A stretch of 64,000 nucleotides of DNA from Alopecurus myosuroides (Eukaryota; Streptophyta; Magnoliopsida; Poales; Poaceae): the NCBI GenBank assembly GCA_028641055.1, contig CM054059.1:112356263-112420262 (forward strand), read 5' to 3'. The notes beneath the pieces were generated by a model. It saw nothing but the letters and a program-made list of their open reading frames with translations, was not told the DNA's origin and searched no databases. Shown here piece by piece: positions 53,746 to 63,936 of this stretch. The position numbers and the translations under genes were made by a program. Each line of letters starts with the position of its first letter. Positions within the stretch are counted from its first letter, which is position 1.

Positions 53746-55629
53746 GGGCTATAGCCCCTGCCACGTCACCTTCTCTCACCACTATCACCCCACTATCACA
53801 GGCACGGTGCCAGTGCACGGGCTATAGCCCGGGCTGTAAGATTCTCTCTCTGCCACATCAGCTTTTCTCTCTCCTCCACGTCAACACATATTTTGAAGAT
53901 TAAAAACATTGCAAATAATAGAAGAAATTATTTTATTCAACTAAAATTGTACCGATTACATAATAATAAATAAAAATTACATAAAAATGAGAAAATTACA
54001 TAATCTAGTTTTGATGAGCCCACACATGCTCAATCAAATCCCCCTGGAGCTGTGTATACATCGGCGAGTCCTGCATTTCGTTGTCCATCTGAATCCTTGC
54101 TGCTAGGCTTGGTGGTGCATTGGTATGTATTGGAGGCCCGACGTTGCTCGCAACTGTCTCATAGGTGTTCTCCAAATTGGTACCACGCTCATCGTCGATG
54201 ATCATGTTGTGCAGAATGACACATGCACGCACGATCAACCCAAGAGTGCGCATGGAGTAGGAGCGTCCGGGAACTGCTAAAATGTTGAATCTAGACTTCA
54301 ACACTCCAAATGCACACTCCACATCTTTGCGCCAACACGATTGAGCAGCAGTGAAGACACGTTGCTTGTCACTTTGTGGAAGAGTAACACCCTTCATGAA
54401 CACCGGCCAGGAGGGGTAGATGTCGTCGGCAAGGTAGTAACCCCAGTTGTACTGGTGTCCATTCACCGTGAAGTTCACTGTGGGTGCTTCTCCTCTAAGC
54501 ACTTCCGTGAACAATGGGGACTGATTGAGCACGTTGATGTCGTTGTTGGACCCGGCGACTCCAAAAAAAGCATGCCAGATCCAACGATCATACGACGCAA
54601 CGGCTTCTAAGATTACGGTTGGATGTTTGATGTCTCCCCTTGTGAACTGACCGGCATGCGCAACTGGGCAGTTCCTCCACTGCCAATGCATGCAATCTAT
54701 GCTCCCTAGCATTCCCGGAAAGCCGCGCTCCTCGGCTTTCGCTAACAGACGCTGAGTATCCGCGACGTTAGGTCGACGGCAAAACTCTTCACCGTAACAG
54801 TCGATGATGCCCTCACAGAAGTTATCTAGACAGTCTGACGAAGTTTGTCTAGCTAACTTAAGCCACTCATCTATGGTATCAGCACCGGATCCATAAGCTA
54901 ACAGACGCAACGCCGTAGTACACTTTTGTAGCGGAGTAAAACCCGTACGGTTCAGAGCATCAACTCTTTGGGTGAAATACGGAGAGTATTCACCCAATCT
55001 ATCCACAATGCGTAGAAAAAGGGATCGCCTCATCCGATACCTTCGACGGAAGAAGCTCGGAGGATAAGCGCAGTTGGGGGCGAAGTAGTCGTCGTAGAGC
55101 CGCTCGGCGGCGCCAACACGATCACGCCTGATGAACTGTCGACGGCGCCGCGGCGGTCTTGGCACCGCTTGGAGCGCCGCCTCGTACTCGGCCTCCATTG
55201 CCGCCTGCATTCCGGCGATCAGCTCACCCTCCAGTCCCTCGCTCGAATCGGTGCTGCTTGACGAAGACATGGCGTCGAGAGGGTGGAAATGAAGAGTAGA
55301 GAGGATGAAGTTGGTGTGGATTGAGTGCAGCATATGGGGGGTATTTATAGGAGGGATCAGCTCCAAATTTCAAAATTTTCGAATTTTTTTTCAGTTTTTT
55401 TGGGCAGCAACGGATACCCCCAACGGCTAGCTGACGTGGACCAATAGGGGGGCGCCACGTCAGCTAGCCGTTGGCCCCAACGGCTCCTGGCCTACCGCCC
55501 CGCCCTACCGCCCCACGCCGCCAACCCACCGCCCCGCCTACCGCCCTGCCGCCCCCCCCCTACCGCCCCACCCCCTCGCTACCGCCCCGCCTATGCGGGC
55601 TATAGCCCGGGCGGCAGGGGCTATAGCCC
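53746..55629. promoter_or_regulatory. Four subterminal palindromes of the Harbinger element
   Basis: The perfect 12-bp palindrome gggctatagccc occurs at 53,746-53,757, 53,819-53,830, 55,597-55,608 and 55,618-55,629, two at each end. Repeated subterminal words of this kind are often transposase-binding sites; role inferred. Confidence 0.6.
54005..55270 (-). CDS. PIF/Harbinger DDE transposase
   Basis: 421 codons from the ATG at 55,270 (MSSSSSTDSSEGLEGELIAG); the frame extends 32 codons upstream to 55,366, but this Met fits the TATA box (minus-strand tataaat, 55,343-55,349). An N-terminal basic PRRRRQFIRRDR stretch and a helical DNA-binding region are followed by the catalytic domain (DDE_Tnp_4/plant transposon protein type). 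The D, D and E are in GSIDCMHWQW, YLADDIYPSW and KDVECAFGVLKSRF. Length is normal for the family and no stop or frameshift occurs, so the protein should be made if transcribed. Strand bias and tail (LQGDLIEHVWAHQN) match related plant copies. Confidence 0.9.
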   Translation of the reverse strand: MSSSSSTDSSEGLEGELIAGMQAAMEAEYEAALQAVPRPPRRRRQFIRRDRVGAAERLYDDYFAPNCAYPPSFFRRRYRMRRSLFLRIVDRLGEYSPYFTQRVDALNRTGFTPLQKCTTALRLLAYGSGADTIDEWLKLARQTSSDCLDNFCEGIIDCYGEEFCRRPNVADTQRLLAKAEERGFPGMLGSIDCMHWQWRNCPVAHAGQFTRGDIKHPTVILEAVASYDRWIWHAFFGVAGSNNDINVLNQSPLFTEVLRGEAPTVNFTVNGHQYNWGYYLADDIYPSWPVFMKGVTLPQSDKQRVFTAAQSCWRKDVECAFGVLKSRFNILAVPGRSYSMRTLGLIVRACVILHNMIIDDERGTNLENTYETVASNVGPPIHTNAPPSLAARIQMDNEMQDSPMYTQLQGDLIEHVWAHQN

Positions 55630-57538
55630 GGGCGGCAGCGCCACCGCCCGCCGCCGCCTCTCGCCCCGCCCTACCGCCCCCTCTCGCCCCGCCACGGGCG
55701 GTAGGGGCGCTACCGCCCCCCGCTGCAGCCCCCATTGGCACCAGCCTAAGGAGTTAGCTCAGTACCAGGCTGCTGAGTTTGCAGGCAAGTATTCACTCAC
55801 ATGAACCACTGTGTTCCTTTCAACATTGGTTACCGATACTTTCCGTTGTCTATTCTGCTAGCCCTATGAATTGTTGCTTCTATTATGAACCTATCACATG
55901 TTATCCTTTAACCCTGATATTGCCTCACCTCCATACCTATAACCTTTTGCTTGTTGCCCGTGTCTTACTAGCATGCTTAGGGTTGTTTTGCTCGAGTCTG
56001 TTACCCGTTACTTTCTGTTACTACATTTCTATTATGTTCTGGGGGGCTCGATGTTTAATCAATCAATCATGCTAATGTTATTATTAATAATAATTTGATG
56101 ATAAGGCACCGGCAGGAGGCCCTGCGTGGTTTTGAGGCCTGCTAGTGTCGACCCTAATTAGGAAAAGGGTCTTGTCTACTGATCCATGATGAGCGCACTA
56201 ACCGCATGTGGGAAGCGTGTATGGGCGCCCCCCTCAATTTGATTCGATTCGCATCTCGTCCAAATCGCCTCATTTAGTTCGGGTGTTCCATTTTCCGCAT
56301 GCATGTTTTTGCGAGCCCAGGCCAGGGTGGAACTTTTGTAGTCGGCATTTAGGGAGACACGTTCTTAGAGTGCTATGAGGGTCCCCTTTTCTTCGTGGGG
56401 CTTGATTAGCCGTGCGCTCACTGCACGGGGTTCTTTGGGCTTGATGCGAAGAAGAGTTGAGTTGTGTTGAGTGCCCCGCTTGGTGGGAAAGGCCTTCCCA
56501 TCTGGCGGGTTATTCTTACGTGTACGGCCAAATTGGTGCACCCCTGCAGGGTAAATCTTCTCGAGAAGCCGTGTTTTCCGCGGTTATGGATGACTTGGTG
56601 AAAGTACTGGCTAACAAGTACTCAGGACAACTTAAACCTAATGCTTAACAATCTGACTAGTAACAGGCTTAATGACACACAATCTGAACCCTCACTAATC
56701 CAACTGTGTGAGTTATCCTCGGATCGCTTCTTTGGATAAGGGGCGAGATCCAGGATGGGTTTGTTTGAGGTTAGTTGATAGGTTGGTTACGATACGCTAT
56801 CTTATCTTCTTTCTGTTTAGCCGGAAGTGGTAGAAACTCTGTAGTTGCTTAGAGCAGCCAGTTGCAGCATCCTTTACATCCCTTCCTTCCGTTGAACCCA
56901 AAGCATCTGTGCTTGGTGTTGACGGGTTACACTTTGGTGAATTGTGAGTCTTGCTTGCCAGTACGTTTATGTACTGACCCCCTTTGGGGCTGTGGTTTCC
57001 GCAGACTACGTTTCCGAGGATCCCCATGGTGGCTACTATGTGGAGTATGACGAGACTGCTGACGAGTAGATAGCAGACCCGGGCAGGATCCGAGACTTCG
57101 TGGATGGGCTCCGTCTTTTCGTTCCCGGCCTCTTAGGCCTATTTGGTTCTTGTCTGTACTCAGACATGTTGAATGCTTCCGCTGTGATGTAATGATGTTA
57201 TGTTGGGACATGTGTCCTCTGGATGATTGTATTTGCTATCTCTGCTCTAGTGAGAGCTATTTGCAACTTATTTCAATCTTTTGTGTCGTAGAGATCTGTT
57301 GTGCTATCATTTTGTTCAACGCCGTTGACGTACCATGTGTGTATGGTTTGAAGTACGTCAATGGAAGTATCCTGATTTCTACGGGATGGTTTGCGTAGAC
57401 GATGAACAGTAGGGGTTGGTTGTCATACATACGTGTGTTGGCCTACTCGTAAGAGATGCGGGTGCAGGTAAGCCCCGTAATCCAATCAACTACTGTTCAA
57501 CGGAACTGCGAGTATCCCCTAGAAGTCCGGGTGCGACA

Positions 57539-57943
57539 CTAGGTACCTATTTATAGGTCCGGGTGGGGAAACCTAGGCCAACGGGCGGGATCCGGAATTT
57601 TTGGGATAAGGGATACCTGCCTGATTTTTCGGGATACGCGTTAAAGTGCTGGACGGGATATCCGGAATGGGTAGGAAACAAATCTCTTCCGTGATATCTG
57701 GATCAATTAACGAGTGAAGTAAGCCGGATCTTTGGCGTTCCCATCAGGGCATTGACCCGGAAAAGTGAAAAATGGATTCAGAAGAAACCGGGTTACTATA
57801 TGGACCACCGATGGAGTTAGGCCTAGCTGTCTATTAAAGCAAATTAACCCGGCCTCTATGAATTTGTATGTTTGTTATTTTTGCAGGGAATAGCATGCGC
57901 TTCAAGGAGGATCCCGTGAAGCCCAAGCTATTCTGGGGACTAC
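57539..57943 (+). other. Element B internal region before the 3' LTR, with polypurine tract
   Basis: The gene-free end of the internal region resumes after the solo LTR. The last purine-rich stretch before the LTR is ttctggggactac (57,931-57,943), the probable polypurine tract. Confidence 0.6.
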
Positions 57944-58431
57944 TGATGGAGGGATGATAACCCGGTAGGCTAACGCCAAGGAGTAACTCGGCCCAAAGGA
58001 CGCTGCGCAAGACCCGGCGTAGGATAAAGGAGCTTCTAGAAGGCCCAGGAACATAGGCCCCGCAACCCAGATTGTGGGTTCCGGTAAGGAAGTTTAGGGT
58101 TTGTAAGCAGTGTCCGGGTAGGATTCAGAGTACGCCTTGGAGAGTAAGCCAGGGGGTCCGGATGTTATATAAGCCGGCCCCTAGGTTAGGATTAGACAAG
58201 TTTTTAGCATAAGCAAGAGTACAATCGCCGGATTGCGAGGTATCGAGTATCCGTTGTAGCCCGAGAGTTGAGATAATATATTTAGATCGGAGACTCGGCG
58301 ACTTGATTGCCGGCTACCAGATCGCATATCACCATGGTTTCCTTTGAGCTAAACCCTCTCCCAAACACTCGAGTCGATTTGCCCCAAGACAAGTTACCCC
58401 CGGTAACGTCTTCCGTGATTATCCCACGACA
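57944..58431 (+). repeat. 3' LTR of element B
   Basis: 488 bp, differing from the 5' LTR at about seven positions by eye, followed directly by the target duplication acttt. The mudrA frame resumes after it. Confidence 0.95.
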
Positions 58432-59639
58432 ACTTTCTTCAATGTGTAATCCACGGCGTGGTGATCAATTTCAACAAAACTGCCTGGGCTTGTCCTCTCC
58501 ACTTCAGCTTTGAATGAATACAACAACTGAAAACTTTCATTTCAGTTACCATGGATAGATTCCAATGCTTTGTTTTTACCACTGAACACCCTCATGTATG
58601 GTAAATCTATCTTGAACTTGTCTTTCATGCTTTTCTGCAATTGCTTTGCACTCACTTGATGGTTTTCTGCCACCCATTTTTTTTACTTCATCCGCCACCC
58701 ATCTTGACTTGGCTCTGCTGATTGTTTGCTTCCTAAGGGTTGATTCTCCGCATGTGTGGGGAAAAGGGTTCGCTTTTACCTGAACATTGGTGTTGCCACG
58801 CATTTTAGATGTGTGCATCCTCCATTGACAATCTTCAGACACACAGCGCACGGTGTAGCGCCATTTATCGCTCTTCTCAACTTTAAAGGCACGTTCTACC
58901 TTCATGCAGTATGTCACAAGTGCATTTCTACACTCAGCCATAGAAGAAAAAATGCAACCTTCTGCCATAAGAGGGTTCGCAGGGTTCCATTCAACAGGTG
59001 TCCAGTCTTCCTCTTCTTCATCGCCACTGTCAGACTCATATTGGATTTCATCCCGAGGCGTCGGTCTTAAATTCCGAATAACATCAGGATATAGCCTCTC
59101 TTCATCATCCGCAGAAATGCAGGTATCCTCCTCCACTTCAACATGAACCCTTCTCCCAGTGCCCACACTTGTCGAGCCACCACGTCGAGTTGGTTTTGAA
59201 CTGTTCTGGCTGGAGTTGACAGTACGACGTGATGGTCCTGCCACAGAAGATGAACCCGCCACCGTCTGTCCAACTGCCGGCACAATCACATCATTTTGCA
59301 GCTTCACATGAAAATTCTCTGCCTCCTTATGCTTAGCAAACATGGTAGCGAGCTCTTCATCATTACTAATTTGGATCCAATCTTTTCCCCCTCAAAGTAT
59401 CTAAATTCCACTTCATCATGCAAACCCCAAGGATATGGGCTGCAAATTATCTCCCCAAATTGTCTGAAACTCCAGTTACAATCCATTTGGACCGAATAAC
59501 TGAAACCTCCTTGGTATTTCTTCTTACTGTCTGCATCGACGGTGTAGCGCTCCCTTCTAACGTTTATCAAGAAAGCAAACCGCAACTCCATCCTAACCCA
59601 CGAAAACAGAGACGCAATCAGATGCAAATGAATGGCATC

Positions 59640-60277
59640 CCATGTCTAATCGACAATTCAAAGCTCAGTACTTACCCATTGGGAACCCAATTGTGGACGC
59701 GGCGTGTCTCCGGCCCCATGGCGCGGCCTCTCTCCATTTCATTCGCCCAATCCATTTCGTCGAGCAGGTGGCGGGGAGTGGTGGAACGAGCGCCCCACCA
59801 GCGGCGTCGCAGGACGGCCCCGGCGGTGAAGCAGGTGGCCACGCGGAACGGCCGCGGCGGTGCAGGTGGTGCTGGCGGCGCAAATGCGTGCTGCTGGCTG
59901 CGACACAGGTGGCGACACAGGTGGCGGTGGGGCGCTGGCTGAGGAAGGTGGCGGTGGAGCAGGTGGTGGTGGCGCCGCAGGTGCTCGTGGCGCAGCAGGG
60001 GGTGGTGCGGAGGTGGCGGCGGCGAGAGCGGCAGCGCACGACGGTGGGGCAACTAAATTGGGCGGCAGCGCACGACGGTGGTGGCGGGAAGCTCGGATGT
60101 GGACTATTCAGATTAGTCAACTAACTGCGCGGTCCCACCTGTAAGCTCCGGACGGTTTCAACGAGCTGGCAGTCCCACGCGGACCCACTTCACGAAACGG
60201 AGTCTGACACCTCCGGGCCCACTTCGCCTAACGGATTCGACTCCAAACTTACCGTTCCAGCTCTCCATAGTAGTTGC
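59640..60277. other. MULE sequence upstream of mudrA
   Basis: GC-rich between 59,700 and 60,100 with ggtggcggcggc-like low-complexity words. ORFs here on both strands look compositional. Probably the mudrA promoter and leader, next to the right TIR. Confidence 0.45.
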
Positions 60278-60369
60278 GCACAGACTAGGGTTAAAACTGA
60301 GGTCGGTTCCGCGCTAGGGGTAAAACTGAGTACAAGTGGACCGCTGTGGGCAATTCGATAAAAAGACCT
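60278..60369 (-). repeat. Right TIR of the MULE
   Basis: Reverse complement matches 29,894-29,985. It ends ...cgataaaaagacc at the target duplication gatttttttggg. Confidence 0.75.
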
Positions 60370-61810
60370 GATTTTTTTGGGCCACATCCGCACAATATTT
60401 TACTTTCAAATAACTTACACTACACTAATAGTTATCCATTAAACTATGTGGGTGTGTTGTTGAATTTTCTTCTGACAAACAATGATGTATAAATTGCATA
60501 GTTCTAAATCTGTACTACAAATTACAGCAACAAAATTCATGGTCAATTTTTTTATTTATATTTTACTTTCTAATAACATAACATCGATTTATCCATCATA
60601 CGATGTGGGTGTTCTATATTGAATCTTCATATGACAAACAGTGTTGTTTAAATTTCATAGTAATAATTCTATGCTAAAAATTATAGGTTTCCAAAATTCA
60701 TGATCAAAGTTATAATTTAGTCCTAATGCTCTTGCTAAAAGTATACCAAATCTATTTACATGCCATAGCTGCCTTGTGGCTATCTGCCGGTAATACGTTT
60801 CCATGCTTTTGGTTCACATCGTGGCCTCCTTTTCTGTAAGTTGTCTTTGGAATATGTATTGTAGAAATGTCTTGTTCTTATTGCCTTCGGACATCAAGTG
60901 GCTTTATCTTTGCAATGATAGCTTATAACTGTAAACTGCCAAACTTGTCATGTCAGTTGATAAATGCAGCCGCTGTGTCTAACTCAGGTGCTCAACTATA
61001 CCAACCCACGCTTGAAACCTTCAGTGTAGCTAAAAGCTCCGGGACATTTCCTAATCTGGCACTTGTTAGATCATTTCCTTCTTTTGCTTGTTTTACGTCC
61101 CCCCTGCCCGAGAACTCTTGTGAGTCCTTGTATGTAGAGACCGGGGGTAAACTCTTGTGCAGTTGTATCAGCTTAAAGGACGATAAGATTAATGAATGCT
61201 TGCATTGCTGAAAATTTTCATCCCAGAACTGCTAAGCTTGGATACCGCAAGCATTCATTCTTACACTATATTGGTCTTGACAAAAATTCATGGATCTTGT
61301 CAGGGACTAATGAAAGTAAATGTTCACCTTTGGTCTTGAAATATTCACTGTTAGAGAAAATGATATATTATAATACTTAATATTCATTCTCATGCAGGCA
61401 CAAAAAAGCATGTGGTTGAAGCAGGTTGTCACACCAACACTGCTCGCCAGGATTTAGTTGGGAGAAGGAAATCAAGGGAGGAGCCGGCAAATTGTTGAGG
61501 AAGATCGTGATAAAAAACTGCAACGGTCAACTGGGGCATTTGGTGCAGCAAGTCTGGCAAGGTAACGGGTTTAGTATTGTTGTCCTCGATGTGGTGTAGA
61601 GTGGAATTACCAGTTGACTGGTTCTAAATTTTGTTTAGTAACAATATTATTGGTAGTTGAATTCTTTTTGCTTGGTAGGTTTCTTTTTACAAATATATAG
61701 ATTGTTTTGGCAAAATCCATCCATTGCAACATATGAGGGTAATATGGAGTAAATTACAGGCTTAATTTCCTCTGGTGTTATGCATGCTGTTGTAAGGTAC
61801 TGTCTCGGAT
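60370..61810 (+). pseudogene. Partial, decayed second copy of the LisH-like gene's 3' half
   Basis: Homologous to introns and exons of 27,400-29,300. It carries two intron repeat blocks (60,407 and 60,572), a version of the 72-nt exon from 60,988 (AG intact, donor lost) and a version of the 152-nt exon at 61,398-61,561. In the latter an indel after the NTARQDL stretch leads to an early stop. There is no N-terminal part and no terminal exon. It preserves the empty site of the LINE (near 61,380) and lacks the minus-strand LINE. Before the MULE arrived it lay directly downstream of the main gene, so this is a tandem partial duplication. Confidence 0.75.
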
Positions 61811-62870
61811 AATTTCTCTAAGGCTTTAAGCCTGGTGCCGAAGGAGCTCTCTCAGCGATTTGGCTCGATTGTTGTCTCTGCGTTGTGGGTCCGTGGGGCG
61901 TTTTTGTCGTGCGTGGACGTTCTGCTGCACGCGTGTCCGCATCTCTGTGTGGCTCTTTTTTCGTGCAGTTCTTCGCATCCTCTTCTACTGCTTGCTGGGC
62001 CGCTTATTTTGTCTGGGCCCTCTTGTCTGTGTCTATGCTTTGCTTCGCTCGCTGTGCACGTGCCGTCTGCTTCTGTGTCTTTTTAGTCCTTCTCGCCTGG
62101 GCTTTCTCTCCTCGTTTTGTCCGGACGGATCCCCTCTGCGCCGCCCTCTTCCGCCCTTCGCTGGTTCCTCCGCTCGCCCTCTTCCAGATCGGGTATGTCT
62201 GTGCTCCGGTGGCCAATCTGTGACACCCATCTTCGATTGCATCTGCGTTGTGTGTTGTCATTGACTTTGTACCCCCTTCCATCGTAGCTGCCATGCTGTA
62301 GACACCGAGCTTCCCTCCGCTGGGCCATCAATCGAGAAGAGAGAGAAGAGGGGAAGTTGTCACCGTCGACCAACACCATGCCCATTCCGGAAACTCCTCG
62401 GAGATCTGTCCAGGTCGAGAGGCGAGGAGGGATAAGGGGATTAGCCGGAAGGTGCCCTAGCTTCGAGCTACGGCGCCGAGAAGGTGGCATGGAGAGCAAG
62501 AGGCTCTCCCACGGGGGTTGACAACGGGAGCGCGCCGGGGAGGAGCAGCACGGACTGCTTATGAGCTGCAAGGGGAGGCGTTCAGCCTAGCCTCCAATTG
62601 TGGCAAAATATCCACATTGAGATGAGAGTTGACGGCCGACGGCGGAAATTGAGGTGAGGACCTGGATCCGTTCTTCCATTTTGTACCCAATATGCTTTTT
62701 TCCTGATCTGATTTGCTCCTCCGATCTGGATGCAAAACGCAGACTACCATTGGTGTATTTTTTTCCGGTTTCCCATGTATTGCCTTTTCCGTGGAATTTT
62801 TCTTTCTCTTATTTTCTTAAAAAAAAATTCTCAGAATCTACGGAAGTTTCTGTTATATTTGGCTACATGT
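61811..62870. other. Unassigned GC-richer region
   Basis: Pyrimidine-rich on the plus strand to about 62,300, then mixed. Overlapping ORFs on both strands give no recognisable domain. It could be the 5' end of a retroelement or host-derived sequence; I cannot tell. Confidence 0.3.
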
Positions 62871-63129
62871 TTTGATGTAGCCCACCCAACTCAACCAAGC
62901 GCACCGATGAGAAGATCACGCACAAAGGCCATCCAGGATAAGGTGAACTCGCTCCTCTCGTTCTATACTTTCGGTCATGTGGAGGATGGTGCGCTACCTC
63001 ATGGTTCCACACTTTGCGTGCTCAGGTTCAAACCCACCACGGAGGCCCCAGAAAGCACCCAAAATGATGCGCAAGAAGATACGAAGGAGGGCGGAAGAAA
63101 CGGCATCACAATCGGAGTCCCGACGGAGA

Positions 63130-63345
63130 AGATAGGGGGAAAAGAGCCCCTCCCGGCCTCGGGATCCGGCCAGGCCGGCCTCCTCCCCCCCCCCCCAGGC
63201 CGGACCCCCAACAGAAGCAGCCGGCCAGGAGGCCGGGCTGCCTCCTCCCCACCCCGGCCCCAGGCCGGCCTCCCCCTCCAGGCCGCCTCCTGCGCCCACC
63301 CTGGCCCTAGGCCGGGCTCCAGGCCGGCCCCCAGGCCGGGGTGGA
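63130..63345. repeat. GC-rich caggccgg repeat tract
   Basis: The words ccaggccgg/aggccgggc recur more than ten times with poly-C runs. Similar words occur at 6490-6560. It sits inside the probable LTR upstream of the TATA box. Confidence 0.7.
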
Positions 63346-63406
63346 CCCGAAAATGCCCGCAAATGACTCGTTTTCGCCCCCGTTTTCACCTGCTTCGACC
63401 CCCGGC

Positions 63407-63413
63407 TATATAA
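63407..63413 (+). promoter_or_regulatory. TATA box of the right-end LTR
   Basis: tatataa in ccggctatataaggacg, followed 30-40 bp later by gagctagatctagggttt, a typical retroelement promoter layout. Confidence 0.6.
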
Positions 63414-63923
63414 GGACGACCCCGAGCTAGATCTAGGGTTTTAGAGTTGAATTTAGAACATTTTGAGCTTAGCTCTCTTGTATCCCTCTTTGAGGAACTA
63501 CTCCTCCGGTGTGTACCGAGGAACGTATCAAGGCTACTCCTCCGACTTCGTCGAGGATCGTATCAAGGCACATCCCAACTACTTGTCCTCTCCCTATCGG
63601 GTTTCAGTCAAGAGTTGTCCAATCTTCCTCTCGTTATCTTGAGGTTATATTGGCGTAGTGGTACCGGCTACGGGTGTGAGACGGTTTGTATCAAGGTGAG
63701 TTCAGTTGGATCGATTGTTCCGTAGGCAGCCCTCGGGGCATAGTTGACGGGAGGTTGGATCTTTCGGTTCTTGCGATTTATCCCGATTTGTGTGTTGCCC
63801 CGCGTTCCCCCACGTTCCCCCTCGATTCCCCATCTCGTGTTCTTGCCGTTCTTCGTGTTCTTCGTTTGTTCTTCGTCGATTCGTGAAGATCGGGCCAATC
63901 TAGGAGTCCAACTCCATATCATC

Positions 63924-63936
63924 TGGTATCCAGAGC
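63924..63936 (+). other. Primer-binding-site-like sequence at the right end
   Basis: TGGTATCCAGAGC equals the initiator tRNA-Met type TGGTATCAGAGC with one extra C, two bases after the presumed LTR end. It suggests that the internal region starts here and runs out of the window. Confidence 0.5.

Larger units (their letters stand above)
53715..55746 (-). mobile_element. PIF/Harbinger DNA transposon, 2032 bp, apparently intact
   Basis: Perfect 14-bp terminal inverted repeats GGCTGGTGCCAATG (53,715-53,728 and 55,733-55,746) and target duplications TAA (53,712-53,714 and 55,747-55,749), the hallmark 3-bp TWA site of PIF/Harbinger. It encodes one uninterrupted transposase but no Myb-like second protein, which many family members need. 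Subterminal 12-bp palindromes sit near both ends. It is the innermost element of the stack. Confidence 0.95.
51001..57538 (+). mobile_element. Solo LTR of about 4.5 kb (large-LTR gypsy, Sukkula-like), carrying a Harbinger element
   Basis: Begins TGTAACATCCCAAG and ends GTCCGGGTGCGACA. The flanks ccagg (50,996-51,000) and ctagg (57,539-57,543) fit a 5-bp target duplication with one change. No internal LTR pair, PBS, gag or pol is seen, and start and end do not repeat each other, so it reads as one LTR left by recombination. Without the nested Harbinger (2,032 bp plus TSD) it is 4.5 kb. The size and TGT(N)ACxxCCCAAG start resemble Triticeae Sukkula/LARD LTRs; the name is inferred. Around 51,797 a ttata followed by aaccctagccctagggttt is a likely promoter with telo-box. 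Orientation is not certain. Confidence 0.65.
38583..58431 (+). mobile_element. Element B: Tat-lineage Ty3/gypsy retrotransposon inside mudrA
   Basis: Identical-length LTRs (488 bp) and a perfect target duplication ACTTT (38,578-38,582 and 58,432-58,436) define it. Seven LTR differences were counted by eye (about 1.4 percent), which at 1.3e-8 substitutions per site per year suggests roughly half a million years. Gag, protease, RT, RNase H, a second archaeal-type RNase H, integrase and a downstream antisense gene mark it as Tat lineage. It is 19.8 kb only because a solo LTR carrying a Harbinger element is inserted at 51,001-57,538; originally it was about 13.3 kb. Confidence 0.95.
36662..59627 (-). 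pseudogene. mudrA: mudrA-like MULE transposase, split by element B and carrying several lesions
   Basis: Reads from 59,627 down. In order: a family N-terminal domain (RRERYTVDADSKKKYQGGFS), an acidic linker, a MuDR DNA-binding domain (VKVEKSDKWRYTVRC-type, C...C..H.C in 58,700-58,950), then element B, then the catalytic DDE core at 38,145-38,580 (LAIDATFLTGRFKG, HTDACKGL with EHRNCMRHL) and its Glu segment (NNLAESFNSTIRRIKDLYL). A SWIM finger follows (CSCRQWQITGSPCIHA, about 37,690), then a zinc knuckle CTRCGGTGH, an acidic minisatellite-coded tail and a basic last exon 36,662-36,806. Lesions: frameshifts near 59,385, in an A7 run at 38,180-38,186 and near the zinc knuckle (37,416-37,460), and stops at 37,748-37,750 and 37,541-37,543. 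It cannot make a full transposase even without element B. Confidence 0.85.
29894..60369 (-). mobile_element. MuDR-type MULE, disrupted by nested insertions
   Basis: Long terminal inverted repeats lie at 29,894-29,985 and 60,278-60,369 (shared words ctcagttttacccctagc, cgacctcagtttt, ccctagt.tgtgcgcaa). The flanks gattttttggg (29,883-29,893) and gatttttttggg (60,370-60,381) are the target duplication, differing by one T. Without element B the MULE is about 10.6 kb. It carries, left to right, a plus-strand GRF zinc-finger gene, a minus-strand charged ORF, two tandem arrays and a minus-strand mudrA. It inserted 17 bp after the stop of the LisH-like gene. Strand is given by mudrA. Confidence 0.85.
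62871..63921 (+). repeat. Probable LTR of an element continuing beyond the window
   Basis: Ends ...actccatatca, followed by a PBS-like sequence; a TATA box is at 63,407-63,413. Near its start a frame begins PMRRSRTKAIQDKVNSLLSF, like the C-terminal tails of grass gypsy polyproteins. Either pol runs into the LTR, so the LTR carries its tail, or two elements are joined here. The left limit is a guess. Confidence 0.45.

Noticed and set aside
59640..60144. Ala/Gly/Val-rich and Pro/His-rich ORFs near the right MULE end
   Set aside because: Compositional frames from a ggtggcggc-rich leader; no domain and several frames open at once.
61835..62571. Overlapping ORFs on both strands (Cys/Phe/Leu-rich on plus, Arg-rich on minus)
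   Set aside because: No domain, start context or homologous partner; too ambiguous to call a gene.
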